A stretch of DNA of 64,000 nucleotides from Bacillus massilinigeriensis (GTDB lineage: Bacteria; Bacillota; Bacilli; Bacillales; Cytobacillaceae), in NCBI RefSeq assembly GCF_900111815.1, contig NZ_LT630004.1, positions 2,630,346 to 2,694,345 on the forward strand. The letters are read 5' to 3'. The translations under genes and the position numbers were made by a program. Positions 1 through 9,299 of this stretch are shown here, piece by piece. The notes under the pieces are model-generated. The model made no database searches. It was not told the DNA's origin and saw only the letters and a list, made by a program, of their open reading frames with translations. Every line of letters starts with the position of its first letter. The stretch's first letter is position 1.

Positions 1-438
<438 letters not shown>

Positions 439-1623
439 TTACTTATCGTTCAAAGCAACAACACCTGGAAGGTCTTTTCCTTCCATAAACTCAAGGGATG
501 CCCCGCCGCCTGTAGAAATATGACTCATCTTTTCTGCTAAGTGGAACTTCTCAACTGCTGCAGCTGAATCGCCGCCACCGATGACAGAATATGTATCCGT
601 GCTATCTGCCAGAGCATTAGCAACAGCTTTTGTACCTTCTGCAAATTTATCCATTTCAAACACGCCCATAGGACCATTCCAAATGACAAGCTTGGAATTC
701 ATGATAACATCTCGGTAAATTTCCGAAGTCTTTGGCCCGATGTCCAGCGCTTGCCAATCAGCAGGTATTTCTTTAATGGAAACCACTTTTGTATTTGCAG
801 CTTCGGAAAATTCATCAGCAACAATTGCATCGACAGGCATGTAGAAGTTTACGCCTTTTTCCGTCGCTTTTTCAATGAATGATTTAGCAAGGCTAATCTT
901 ATCTTCTTCTAAAAGAGATTTTCCAATTTCATGCCCTTGTGCTTTAACAAAAGTATAAGCAAGTCCGCCGCCAATAATGAGGTTATCTACTTTTTCAAGC
1001 AGGTTCTCAATCACACCGATTTTGTCCTTTACTTTCGCTCCGCCAATGATTGCAGTGAATGGGCGCTCAGGGTTGGATAATGCTTTGCCGAGCACTTCAA
1101 GCTCTTTTTCCATCAGGAAGCCGGATACAGCAGGGATATGCTTTGCAATTCCTTCTGTTGACGCATGCGCACGGTGAGCTGCACCGAAAGCATCGTTGAC
1201 ATACAGGTCAGCAAGCGCTGCGAATTCTTTCGCAAGCTCTGGATCGTTCTTTTCCTCACCAGGATAAAAACGAACATTTTCAAGCAAGAGGATATCGCCA
1301 TCGTTCATTTGAGCAATCTCCGCTTTGACCGCTTCTCCGTAAGCCTCGTTTGTTTTCTTCACATCTTTTCCAAGCAGTTCGGACAGGCGCTTTGATACCG
1401 CTGTAAGCCGCATTTCTTCCACCACTTGGCCTTTTGGCCGCCCAAGATGGCTTGCTAAGATTACTTTCGCTCCTTTTCCTGCCAGGTACTCAATTGTTGG
1501 AAGCGCAGCACGAATCCTTGTTTCATCCGTTACCTGTCCGTCCTTCATCGGTACGTTGAAATCTACTCGGCAAAATACACGTTTTCCTTGCACATCAACA
1601 TCTTTGATCGATTTTTTATTCAA
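439..1623 (-). CDS. pgk: Phosphoglycerate kinase
   Basis: Transfers phosphate from 1,3-bisphosphoglycerate to ADP, the first ATP-yielding step of glycolysis. The protein is 394 residues, the usual length. It shows the N-terminal substrate motif [10 protein letters not shown] and the C-terminal nucleotide motif [15 protein letters not shown] chose the TTG start at 1621-1623 because AGGAGG lies seven bases upstream and the protein then begins [10 protein letters not shown] as in Bacillus; an in-frame ATG at 1701 would put a transcription terminator inside the coding region. It sits between gapA and tpiA and may have its own promoter behind a terminator-like leader. Confidence 0.97.
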   Translation of the reverse strand: MNKKSIKDVDVQGKRVFCRVDFNVPMKDGQVTDETRIRAALPTIEYLAGKGAKVILASHLGRPKGQVVEEMRLTAVSKRLSELLGKDVKKTNEAYGEAVKAEIAQMNDGDILLLENVRFYPGEEKNDPELAKEFAALADLYVNDAFGAAHRAHASTEGIAKHIPAVSGFLMEKELEVLGKALSNPERPFTAIIGGAKVKDKIGVIENLLEKVDNLIIGGGLAYTFVKAQGHEIGKSLLEEDKISLAKSFIEKATEKGVNFYMPVDAIVADEFSEAANTKVVSIKEIPADWQALDIGPKTSEIYRDVIMNSKLVIWNGPMGVFEMDKFAEGTKAVANALADSTDTYSVIGGGDSAAAVEKFHLAEKMSHISTGGGASLEFMEGKDLPGVVALNDK

Positions 1624-1660
1624 GGCATGTCCTCCTCTAAAATGGTGATTACAAGTAAAA

Positions 1661-1699
1661 GAAAAAGGGGAGTGGGGAATGGTCCCCGCTCCCCTTTTC
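1661..1699 (-). terminator. Terminator or attenuator between gapA and pgk
   Basis: On the minus strand a stem AAAAGGGGAG...CTCCCCTTTT with an inner CGGGGA/TCCCCA pairing is followed by TTTTTCTTTT. It lies after gapA and 38 bases before the pgk start. It could partly end gapA transcripts and lower expression of the downstream genes, or act as an attenuator for the promoter just upstream. Confidence 0.75.
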
Positions 1700-1709
1700 A
1701 TACCATTAC

Positions 1710-1739
1710 ATTATAGCTGTTAACCGCTACTTAATCCAA
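1710..1739 (-). promoter_or_regulatory. Candidate sigma-A promoter for pgk
   Basis: On the minus strand TTGGAT and TATAAT are separated by 18 bases. Transcription would begin just before the hairpin at 1661-1699, so any such transcript must pass a terminator before pgk. Predicted from sequence only. Confidence 0.45.
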
Positions 1740-1777
1740 CATTTTCCCCAATTGTGAAGAGCGGTGGGCTTTTGGTA

Positions 1778-3869
<2,092 letters not shown>

Positions 3870-3909
3870 GATGATATTCTCCTTTTTCAATGGGACGTCC
3901 GTTTTCATG

Positions 3910-3946
3910 GTCACATAATGTCCCGGTTAGACATATTATGTCCCAC
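3910..3946 (-). promoter_or_regulatory. CggR operator (two tandem GGGACA...TGTC boxes)
   Basis: On the minus strand, GGGACATAATATGTC and, 21 bases on, GGGACATTATGTGAC lie 41 bases before the cggR start. The B. subtilis CggR operator is a tandem of GGGAC-N6-TGTC-like boxes, so both the spacing and the half-sites agree. This supports autoregulated control of cggR-gapA and downstream genes. Confidence 0.85.
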
Positions 3947-4006
3947 TTGATGTAAAAAAAATCACCCTTGCTACAAATTTTATTCTAGCAGGAGTGCAAA
4001 AGTAAT

Positions 4007-4267
4007 TCAACCGATATAATCAATGTTTTTTTCTGAAAACGCTTTAATCATGGCGTTTTTGTCAACAATGCCCCAAGCTATCTCTTCCCCGTTCAATACA
4101 ACAACAGGAATGGTAATTCCATACTGCTCTACAAGGTCATCATCATTGTCAATATCGACTTCTACAATGGAAAAATCCCACTGCTCTTGAAGGCTTTGGA
4201 GCATTTCTTTCGCATCGCTGCACAAGTGGCACTTTTCCCTCATATAAAGTGTTACTGCACCTTTCAT
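4007..4267 (-). CDS. Glutaredoxin/thioredoxin-fold small redox protein
   Basis: An 86-residue cytoplasmic protein with an N-terminal CHLC (CxxC) redox motif near residues 14-17 and the cis-proline segment ITIPVVVLNG, the hallmarks of the glutaredoxin fold. Substrate unknown. The ATG at 4265-4267 is preferred over the adjacent TTG because AGGGTG then has a seven-base spacing. It lies 30 bases after rpoN and upstream of the cggR operator, so it is probably co-transcribed with rpoN. Confidence 0.85.
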   Translation of the reverse strand: MKGAVTLYMREKCHLCSDAKEMLQSLQEQWDFSIVEVDIDNDDDLVEQYGITIPVVVLNGEEIAWGIVDKNAMIKAFSEKNIDYIG

Positions 4268-4297
4268 CAAACCACACCCTGTATCTTCTATTATTTT

Positions 4298-5641
4298 CTA
4301 CTCGAACCGTTTCCTTTTGGAAGAGGACGCGATACCAAGCTGTTCTCTGTATTTAGCAACGGTTCGCCTTGATAGCACAATGCCATCTTGATCCTTCAAT
4401 AATCGGACGATTTCCTGATCTGAAAGCGGGCTTTTCTTGTCTTCCTCTTTAATCAGCCTGCCGATTCCTGCTTTTGCCTGACGAGAAGAAGTATTCTCTT
4501 GCTCCGTTGTTTGGATGGAACTGGAGAAGAAATATTTCAATTCAAAAGTTCCTGCAGGTGTTTGCATATATTTTTCTCTTACTGCCCTGCTGACAGTCGA
4601 TTCGTGGATCTCCAATTCATCTGCTACTTCCTTCATTGTCATTGGCTGCAGACAAGTCGGTCCTTTAAAAAAGAAATCATGCTGCTTTTCAACAATCTTT
4701 AAAGAAACACGCATCAATGTCTCGTTCCGCTGCTCAAGGCTCTTTAAAATCCACTGATAATCATGCTGCTTTGTTTGCAGGAACTTTGAAACTTCCTGAT
4801 CTCCGTGCGCTGCCATACTTTCAAAATAGTCTTTGTTGAACGTCAGCTTCGGCATCGTGCCATTAAACAGTCCGACTGTCAAGGAACCATCCTCAAATCT
4901 GACGACAACGTCCGGCACGACATATGCAGCCTTCCCGCCCCCGAAAGCCGCACCCGGCCTCGGATTAAGACGCTGTACATAATCGAAGACTTTCTGGATT
5001 TGCTTCAAATCCGTTTTCATTAACTTCGCCAGCGTCTTCCACTTCTTCTCGGCAAAAAGCAGAAAATGTTCTTTGATGATAATCCTGGCCAGTTCATTTT
5101 CCGGACAACAAGGCAATCGTTCCAGTTGAAGAAGCAGACACTCCTGCAGCCCGCGCGCACCGATCCCAACCGGCTCCATCCCTTGGAGAATGGAAAGGCA
5201 ATGCTCCGCCTCTTCTTCGCTAATTCCAAACCGATGGCAGATTTCAGTACCATCCACGCCCAAGTAACCGTTTTCATCTATAGATTCAATAAATGCTTTT
5301 ATTATTTTTCTCTCTTCTGGAGTAACAGTAAGTAAATTCAATTGAAAAATCAGATGGTCCTGCAGCGTATCAGACGTCTCACCAATCTGCTCAATCCAAT
5401 TCTTCTGATCGCGCCCTCCAGAACCCGCCGCGCTCGTCTTCCTTTCCAAGCCGAGCCTCGGATCCACTGTTTTCACGTTTTGGTAATCTACCTGGAGCAG
5501 GGGATTTTCCAACATTTTATCCTCCAAAAAAGCGGCAAGCTCCTGGGCAGAATACTGCAAAAGCGCAATGGCCTGTGAAAGCTCCTGCGTCATCGCAAGC
5601 TTTAACGTCTGCTTTTGCCACAACCCTGCTTTTAAATCCAT
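4298..5641 (-). CDS. rpoN: RNA polymerase sigma-54 factor
   Basis: Sigma-54 (SigL in Bacillus) directs polymerase to -24/-12 promoters that need an AAA+ enhancer-binding activator. The protein has 447 residues: a glutamine-rich activator-interacting region at the N-terminus (KQTLKLAMTQELSQAIALLQ), a central core-binding domain, a helix-turn-helix and the C-terminal RpoN box (SRRTVAKYREQLGI). AGGAGGGG precedes the ATG at 5641. No sigma-54 activator or clear -24/-12 promoter was seen in this window, so its regulon is elsewhere. Confidence 0.96.
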   Translation of the reverse strand: MDLKAGLWQKQTLKLAMTQELSQAIALLQYSAQELAAFLEDKMLENPLLQVDYQNVKTVDPRLGLERKTSAAGSGGRDQKNWIEQIGETSDTLQDHLIFQLNLLTVTPEERKIIKAFIESIDENGYLGVDGTEICHRFGISEEEAEHCLSILQGMEPVGIGARGLQECLLLQLERLPCCPENELARIIIKEHFLLFAEKKWKTLAKLMKTDLKQIQKVFDYVQRLNPRPGAAFGGGKAAYVVPDVVVRFEDGSLTVGLFNGTMPKLTFNKDYFESMAAHGDQEVSKFLQTKQHDYQWILKSLEQRNETLMRVSLKIVEKQHDFFFKGPTCLQPMTMKEVADELEIHESTVSRAVREKYMQTPAGTFELKYFFSSSIQTTEQENTSSRQAKAGIGRLIKEEDKKSPLSDQEIVRLLKDQDGIVLSRRTVAKYREQLGIASSSKRKRFE

Positions 5642-5698
5642 GCCAATCCCCTCCTGTTCCCATTTTACATGAAAACGGGACTTAGAGGAATGGTAACA

Positions 5699-5726
5699 AT
5701 TTTACAAGTTCACATTTTTGTCACAA
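5699..5726 (-). promoter_or_regulatory. Candidate promoter for rpoN
   Basis: TTGTGA and TAAAAT on the minus strand, 16 bases apart, end 57 bases before the rpoN start. Weak match to sigma-A; prediction only. Confidence 0.35.
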
Positions 5727-5805
5727 ATTTTACACTAGACCTGTTGATTTCCTTTGGCAAACCATGATCATACAAAATCTTGTTTTTAAAGCAGTGGAAA
5801 ATGAA

Positions 5806-5839
5806 TGAAAAAAAACCGTCGTCGTTTGTGATGGCGGTT
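5806..5839 (-). terminator. Terminator-like hairpin downstream of 5875-6096
   Basis: On the minus strand AACCG...CGGTT closes a loop of about 16 bases and is followed by a run of eight T. Placed after the small gene at 5875-6096 and before the rpoN promoter. Confidence 0.5.
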
Positions 5840-5874
5840 CCTGTGGTTTTGATAGGAGAATGAATTAAATCCAC

Positions 5875-6096
5875 TTAGCAAACCAAGCAACGCTGATTTG
5901 AAAGTTGAACAATGGCCGTGAAAATATTGATGAAGGTAGGAAAAAGCAGAAAGAGGGGCGAGGCATTCATCAATGAATCAGATTTTAAACATTTGTTATA
6001 CCTTATAACAGACAAGTTTTCCGCATCCTTTTCTATTGCAGATTTCACAAGATAACGTAAATGATGCTCATTAGATTCTTTTGAATGAACCCTCAA
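5875..6096 (-). CDS. Hypothetical small protein with hydrophobic C-terminal half
   Basis: A 73-residue product not recognised as a known family. The N-terminal half is charged and the C-terminal half holds one hydrophobic stretch (about residues 46-65) that could be a membrane segment. The start is a TTG with a strong GAGGGAGGG six bases upstream, and a terminator-like hairpin follows, which are the main reasons to keep it. It lies in an accessory patch between rpoN and the integrated element. It could also be a fragment of a longer decayed gene. Confidence 0.4.
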   Translation of the reverse strand: MRVHSKESNEHHLRYLVKSAIEKDAENLSVIRYNKCLKSDSLMNASPLFLLFPTFINIFTAIVQLSNQRCLVC

Positions 6097-6189
6097 TTAT
6101 TTCCCTCCCTCTATTCTATGTTGAGTTAACCTGCAAACTAAGTTATAAAGAGGCGAAGCCCCTATTGTGAGGCTAAGCGTCCTTTAAAT

Positions 6190-7173
6190 CTAAAATTCCT
6201 CTCTCGTGAAGACAAGAAAAATAGATAATAAAATAAGGAAGGCTTCCCATAATAGAGACATTAAAAGAAGCAAATCGCCACCTTCCTCACTAAAGTTTGC
6301 TCTATTTATATTAAGCGCAAGGATAATTGTAAATAAAATTAGATTACTCTTCCAAAAAAATGAAAACCCTCTTCTAAATGAAAACTTTTTTTGTTCTTCT
6401 TTTGAATGGATTATCTTTTTCTTTTCGTTATGTATACTGCCTTGCAATATTTCTTTCGTTATTTTCTGCACAACTGATAAATAGGTCGGGACAGTATTAC
6501 TTGTTAAAATGATTTGATCGTCCTTTATCCCTTCATAATTAATGTGCCAGATAAAGCTCTCTGAAGGGACAAATAACATTACATGGTTTTCTTCCATATC
6601 ATATTTATCAATTCTTCTTTTTTTAAAGATAATCTTGGAAACCTGTTGGTGATTTCTTTTAAAGTCAAGTAAAAAATGGCGAATTTGCACTTCGAAACTT
6701 TCATCTTCTATCATTTCATCCAAAACCGATGGTTCTATTCCATGGATTAAATCATATATATCACTGGTTAGCCCGATATTTATCTTCATGGGATCAACCT
6801 GATTGCTGGTATCCCACCCGTAAAATCCCCTTAAGATTGAACTTAACTCCTTGAATCCATGCTTAGAAAACTCAAAAGAGTCACCCTCTATCCGCTCGGC
6901 TATTATATTGGATTTACTATCTGGAAAAATAAGAAGCGTTTTTTCTCCATTCTCAAACCTGGCCATGCTGCTAGTACTTAACACTGAGTTTAATATTTCT
7001 TTTAACGGCTCCGAAATCTCTATCCCGTTTGATTTCCTCTTCATCTGATCAATTTCTTTTATAGAAAAACCGCTTTCAATTGCAAATTCCCTCGCCCTTT
7101 TGGTTAATCCTAAATCCATCAGAGTATCTATAAAGATTTGTGAAGACACATTTATTTTTTTGGTATCTTTCAT
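6190..7173 (-). CDS. Hypothetical protein, soluble N-terminus and two C-terminal membrane segments
   Basis: A 327-residue protein of unknown function. Residues 1-260 are soluble and mixed alpha/beta; residues about 278-325 form two hydrophobic segments separated by a short acidic loop, so it is probably anchored in the membrane by its C-terminus with the large part in the cytoplasm. GGAGG precedes the ATG at 7173. It is followed upstream by a four-segment membrane protein (7212-7583) and a small acidic protein (7632-7892) on the same strand, suggesting a three-gene accessory unit. No catalytic motif was recognised. Confidence 0.75.
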   Translation of the reverse strand: MKDTKKINVSSQIFIDTLMDLGLTKRAREFAIESGFSIKEIDQMKRKSNGIEISEPLKEILNSVLSTSSMARFENGEKTLLIFPDSKSNIIAERIEGDSFEFSKHGFKELSSILRGFYGWDTSNQVDPMKINIGLTSDIYDLIHGIEPSVLDEMIEDESFEVQIRHFLLDFKRNHQQVSKIIFKKRRIDKYDMEENHVMLFVPSESFIWHINYEGIKDDQIILTSNTVPTYLSVVQKITKEILQGSIHNEKKKIIHSKEEQKKFSFRRGFSFFWKSNLILFTIILALNINRANFSEEGGDLLLLMSLLWEAFLILLSIFLVFTREEF

Positions 7174-7211
7174 ATTCTTTTTCCTCCAGCATGTAAAAAA
7201 TTTAAGCTACA

Positions 7212-7583
7212 TTAATTGAAAACGCCCAGCAAGCTGAAACCCGTCGCAACCAGGAAGATAAAGAAAAACGCAGCAACTAATTTGTTTAATATAAATGGAA
7301 GTCTACTTAGTACAGTTTGAACATAATAATTTATCCCCGATGTAGTAATAGCAATATATTTAAAACAATAACTTAGAATATTTTTAGGTTCTTCAAAAAC
7401 ATTCACTTCATATAAAGTAATTACCAATGTCTGAACAAAAATAGAAAAGAACGCAAAAATAGCGTTAGCCGCTATCATTAATGCTATAAAGGAGCTTGGA
7501 ATCGGAATATCTATTCCCGTAAGAAATAATGAGAATAGTACCCAAAGGCCATTAGCAAGGAAAAATCCAATAAAATTTTTCAT
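7212..7583 (-). CDS. Hypothetical four-segment membrane protein
   Basis: A 123-residue, very hydrophobic protein with about three to four membrane segments (residues 2-22, 29-55, 65-80 and 95-120). No family recognised. The ATG at 7583 has only a distant AAAGG, so translation may be weak. It lies 38 bases upstream of the 6190-7173 gene on the same strand, and both carry membrane segments, so they may act together. Confidence 0.65.
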   Translation of the reverse strand: MKNFIGFFLANGLWVLFSLFLTGIDIPIPSSFIALMIAANAIFAFFSIFVQTLVITLYEVNVFEEPKNILSYCFKYIAITTSGINYYVQTVLSRLPFILNKLVAAFFFIFLVATGFSLLGVFN

Positions 7584-7631
7584 ATTTTAATAATTACCTT
7601 TCCATTAATGGTGTCGTGTTAGCAAGAGCAA

Positions 7632-7892
7632 TTATGAATCATCATCTTCTGTAAAGAAATCTATCCCATCAATTGTTAATTGCACATATCCAGGTATATA
7701 TAATGCGGGTCCTTCCTGTTCCTCACAAGTTTTTAGAGCTGCTTTTGCCGCTTCTGGATGAGTAATTGGTATATATGTTGTTCGCTCCGAAGTAACAAAT
7801 GCGGAATCTATTTCGTTATATGAATCATTAGTTAATAAATGCGCTGTTCCTGTTTCCATATTGGATACATAAGCTGTAAATTTAATACTCAT
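7632..7892 (-). CDS. Hypothetical small acidic protein
   Basis: An 86-residue soluble protein with an acidic tail (TEDDDS). No motif or family recognised. ATG start at 7892 with a weak GGAT-type ribosome site. It is the first gene of the small cluster that continues with two membrane proteins downstream on the minus strand. Being short, acidic and next to a larger unknown protein it could be a binding or immunity partner, but nothing in the sequence shows this. Confidence 0.55.
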   Translation of the reverse strand: MSIKFTAYVSNMETGTAHLLTNDSYNEIDSAFVTSERTTYIPITHPEAAKAALKTCEEQEGPALYIPGYVQLTIDGIDFFTEDDDS

Positions 7893-7968
7893 ATTCTATC
7901 CAACTTTCTTTTTCACCTGTTGTTCTGATAATAGCTGCCCCGCCCACACTGTCAGGACTCAAAACAAT

Positions 7969-8458
7969 TTATTGTACATCAGCTACTAAGCTCCCAAAAT
8001 GCTTACCATCAAATTCTACAACAAATTTCCACAGTCCCTTTTCTGGTAAGTTGATCGTTGAAGGGATATGGTGACTAGCTCCATTATTAGGTGCTAATGC
8101 TGTTGCATCAGTACTCAAAATCACCACTTCTTCCTTTGACTTTTGATTTATAGCTGTAATTTTTAATGACTTTTCAAACTCTTTTTTATCTATCCAGAAA
8201 TGCCACATGTATTTTTGACTGCTATTATGAATCAATGGACCGTATTCCCCATAGCCAAATCTCCCATTATCACCCATTCTAAATACACGTTCAGATTCAT
8301 TGCCCTCTTCATCCCTATATGGCATCCTCAACGCAGCACTTTCTCTCCAATTATCAGCCGTCACTTTTTCATCCGATGTTTTCATATTAGCATTTTTTGT
8401 TGGGTACAACCCATTAGCAGGATTGCAATAAAGAATAATAAGAAACCGTTTTCTTCAT
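7969..8458 (-). pseudogene. DUF4871-like lipoprotein gene with two one-base deletions
   Basis: The long open part (from about 8409) encodes a 140-residue domain resembling DUF4871 proteins such as B. subtilis YhfM, an uncharacterised Bacillus family. Upstream at 8456-8458 is an ATG with AAAGGAG seven bases before it, but its frame stops after 14 codons. Another frame in between reads a hydrophobic stretch ending in LLMGC, a lipobox. Adding one A to the AAAA run at about 8449-8452 and one A to the AAAAAA run at about 8393-8398 joins all three frames into one lipoprotein with a normal signal peptide. So this is either a recent pseudogene or a gene with homopolymer sequencing errors. Confidence 0.75.
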
Positions 8459-8581
8459 CTTTTACTCCTTTCTAACCGTATTAAGTTCTCCAACATTTAT
8501 TTATATTCTAGGGGGTGTTTCCAAAGTCCTCCATTTCTTGTTATTCATTGCGTGTTATTCACGAATGAAAAGCAACCAAAC

Positions 8582-8623
8582 AAAAAAGCCCCTACGCTTG
8601 TATAAAACTCATACAAACATAGG
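8582..8623 (-). terminator. Original tRNA-Arg terminator, separated from its gene by the element
   Basis: Minus-strand stem CCTATGTTTGTAT / ATACAAGCGTAGG with a loop of about seven bases, followed by GGCTTTTTTG. It lies 17 bases past the left 69-bp tRNA repeat, where the 3' end of the uninterrupted tRNA gene would have been. A second terminator with a similar right arm is carried by the element at the other end. Confidence 0.75.
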
Positions 8624-8639
8624 AACTCATTGATTTTAA

Positions 8640-8708
8640 TGACGCCCTCGTCAGGACTCGAACCCGAATTTCAAGAACCGGAATCTTGCGTGCTATCCGT
8701 TGCACCAC
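8640..8708 (-). repeat. attL: 69-bp copy of tRNA-Arg 3' part
   Basis: Identical to 22090-22158. It contains the tRNA from the D-arm to the 3' end, but the 5' acceptor strand is replaced by CCGCGAG, so it cannot pair with the 3' strand CGAGGGC, and it lacks the tRNA promoter. It is the chromosomal remnant left by integration at the tRNA gene, not a second functional tRNA. Confidence 0.9.
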
Positions 8709-8872
8709 TCGCGGGCTCTTTCGGCATCTATTCGCAATCCTGAAACGGCTATAATTGTATTAACGAATAATTACTACGCGCTACTACGCCAAACCTAAAC
8801 GTTATCCAAATAATAGCTAATATAGCTGTACTTGTCAACGCTAAAAAAATGCGGAGAGAGGCAGCGGAAACT

Positions 8873-9211
8873 TTACTCGATAACCTCCACCGCCAAAATA
8901 TCCGCAAACTTAATATGTATAAGCGCCCCGCCTGACGACTTCATTCGGACTTCCTTCCGAATAGGGTCGAGGTAATGAATGCGCCCTTTTTCTTCGTAGG
9001 TAAATCCGTCTGACCATTTCGAAATAGCTACCGGAAAGTTAAACTCCATCGCATAACATATCCGGCTTTCTAGTTCTTCGATTTCATATTCGTCAAGTAT
9101 CGGCTTTGGTTGGCGCAGTTCGTCGCGCTCTAGTTCTCGCAGCATTGCCCGTTGTTCTGGCATATAAGCCGCTGGCAGCCATTTGATTATGCCGCGGTCG
9201 TTAATAGACAT
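8873..9211 (-). CDS. YolD-like family protein
   Basis: A 112-residue protein starting DRGIIKWLPAAYMPEQRAML, the pattern of the YolD-like family (small Bacillus proteins often beside Y-family polymerase genes and linked to the SOS response). No polymerase gene is adjacent. The ATG at 9211 has AGGAG upstream. It has its own promoter region: the tail-tip-like gene ends in a terminator before it, and a LexA-like box lies 31 bases upstream. It is the last gene of the element before attL, so it looks like independently regulated cargo. Confidence 0.75.
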   Translation of the reverse strand: MSINDRGIIKWLPAAYMPEQRAMLRELERDELRQPKPILDEYEIEELESRICYAMEFNFPVAISKWSDGFTYEEKGRIHYLDPIRKEVRMKSSGGALIHIKFADILAVEVIE

Positions 9212-9241
9212 ATCCGGTCATCTCCTTACGTATATCATAAC

Positions 9242-9255
9242 CGAATGTACGTTCG
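9242..9255 (-). promoter_or_regulatory. LexA-like SOS box before the YolD gene
   Basis: CGAATGTACGTTCG is a 14-base dyad with one mismatch to the Gram-positive LexA/DinR consensus (CGAAC-N4-GTTCG). It overlaps the likely promoter (TATGAT follows on the minus strand). Expected effect: induction of the YolD gene on DNA damage. Confidence 0.65.
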
Positions 9256-9265
9256 ATAATCCATA

Positions 9266-9297
9266 GAAAAAAAATAACCCCGGCATAGAGCCGAGGC
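9266..9297 (-). terminator. Terminator after the tail-tip-like gene
   Basis: Minus-strand stem CCTCGGC...GCCGGGG followed by TTATTTTTTTT, immediately after the stop codon of the gene at 9300-11198. It ends the long leftward operon of the element. Confidence 0.85.
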
Positions 9298-9299
9298 TT

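Noticed and set aside
439..1701. Longer Pgk starting at the ATG at 1701
   Set aside because: The extension translates a terminator hairpin; the TTG at 1623 has a strong ribosome site and the conserved N-terminus.
8640..8714. Second functional tRNA-Arg
   Set aside because: The 5' acceptor strand does not pair with the 3' strand and no tRNA promoter is present; it is the attL remnant.
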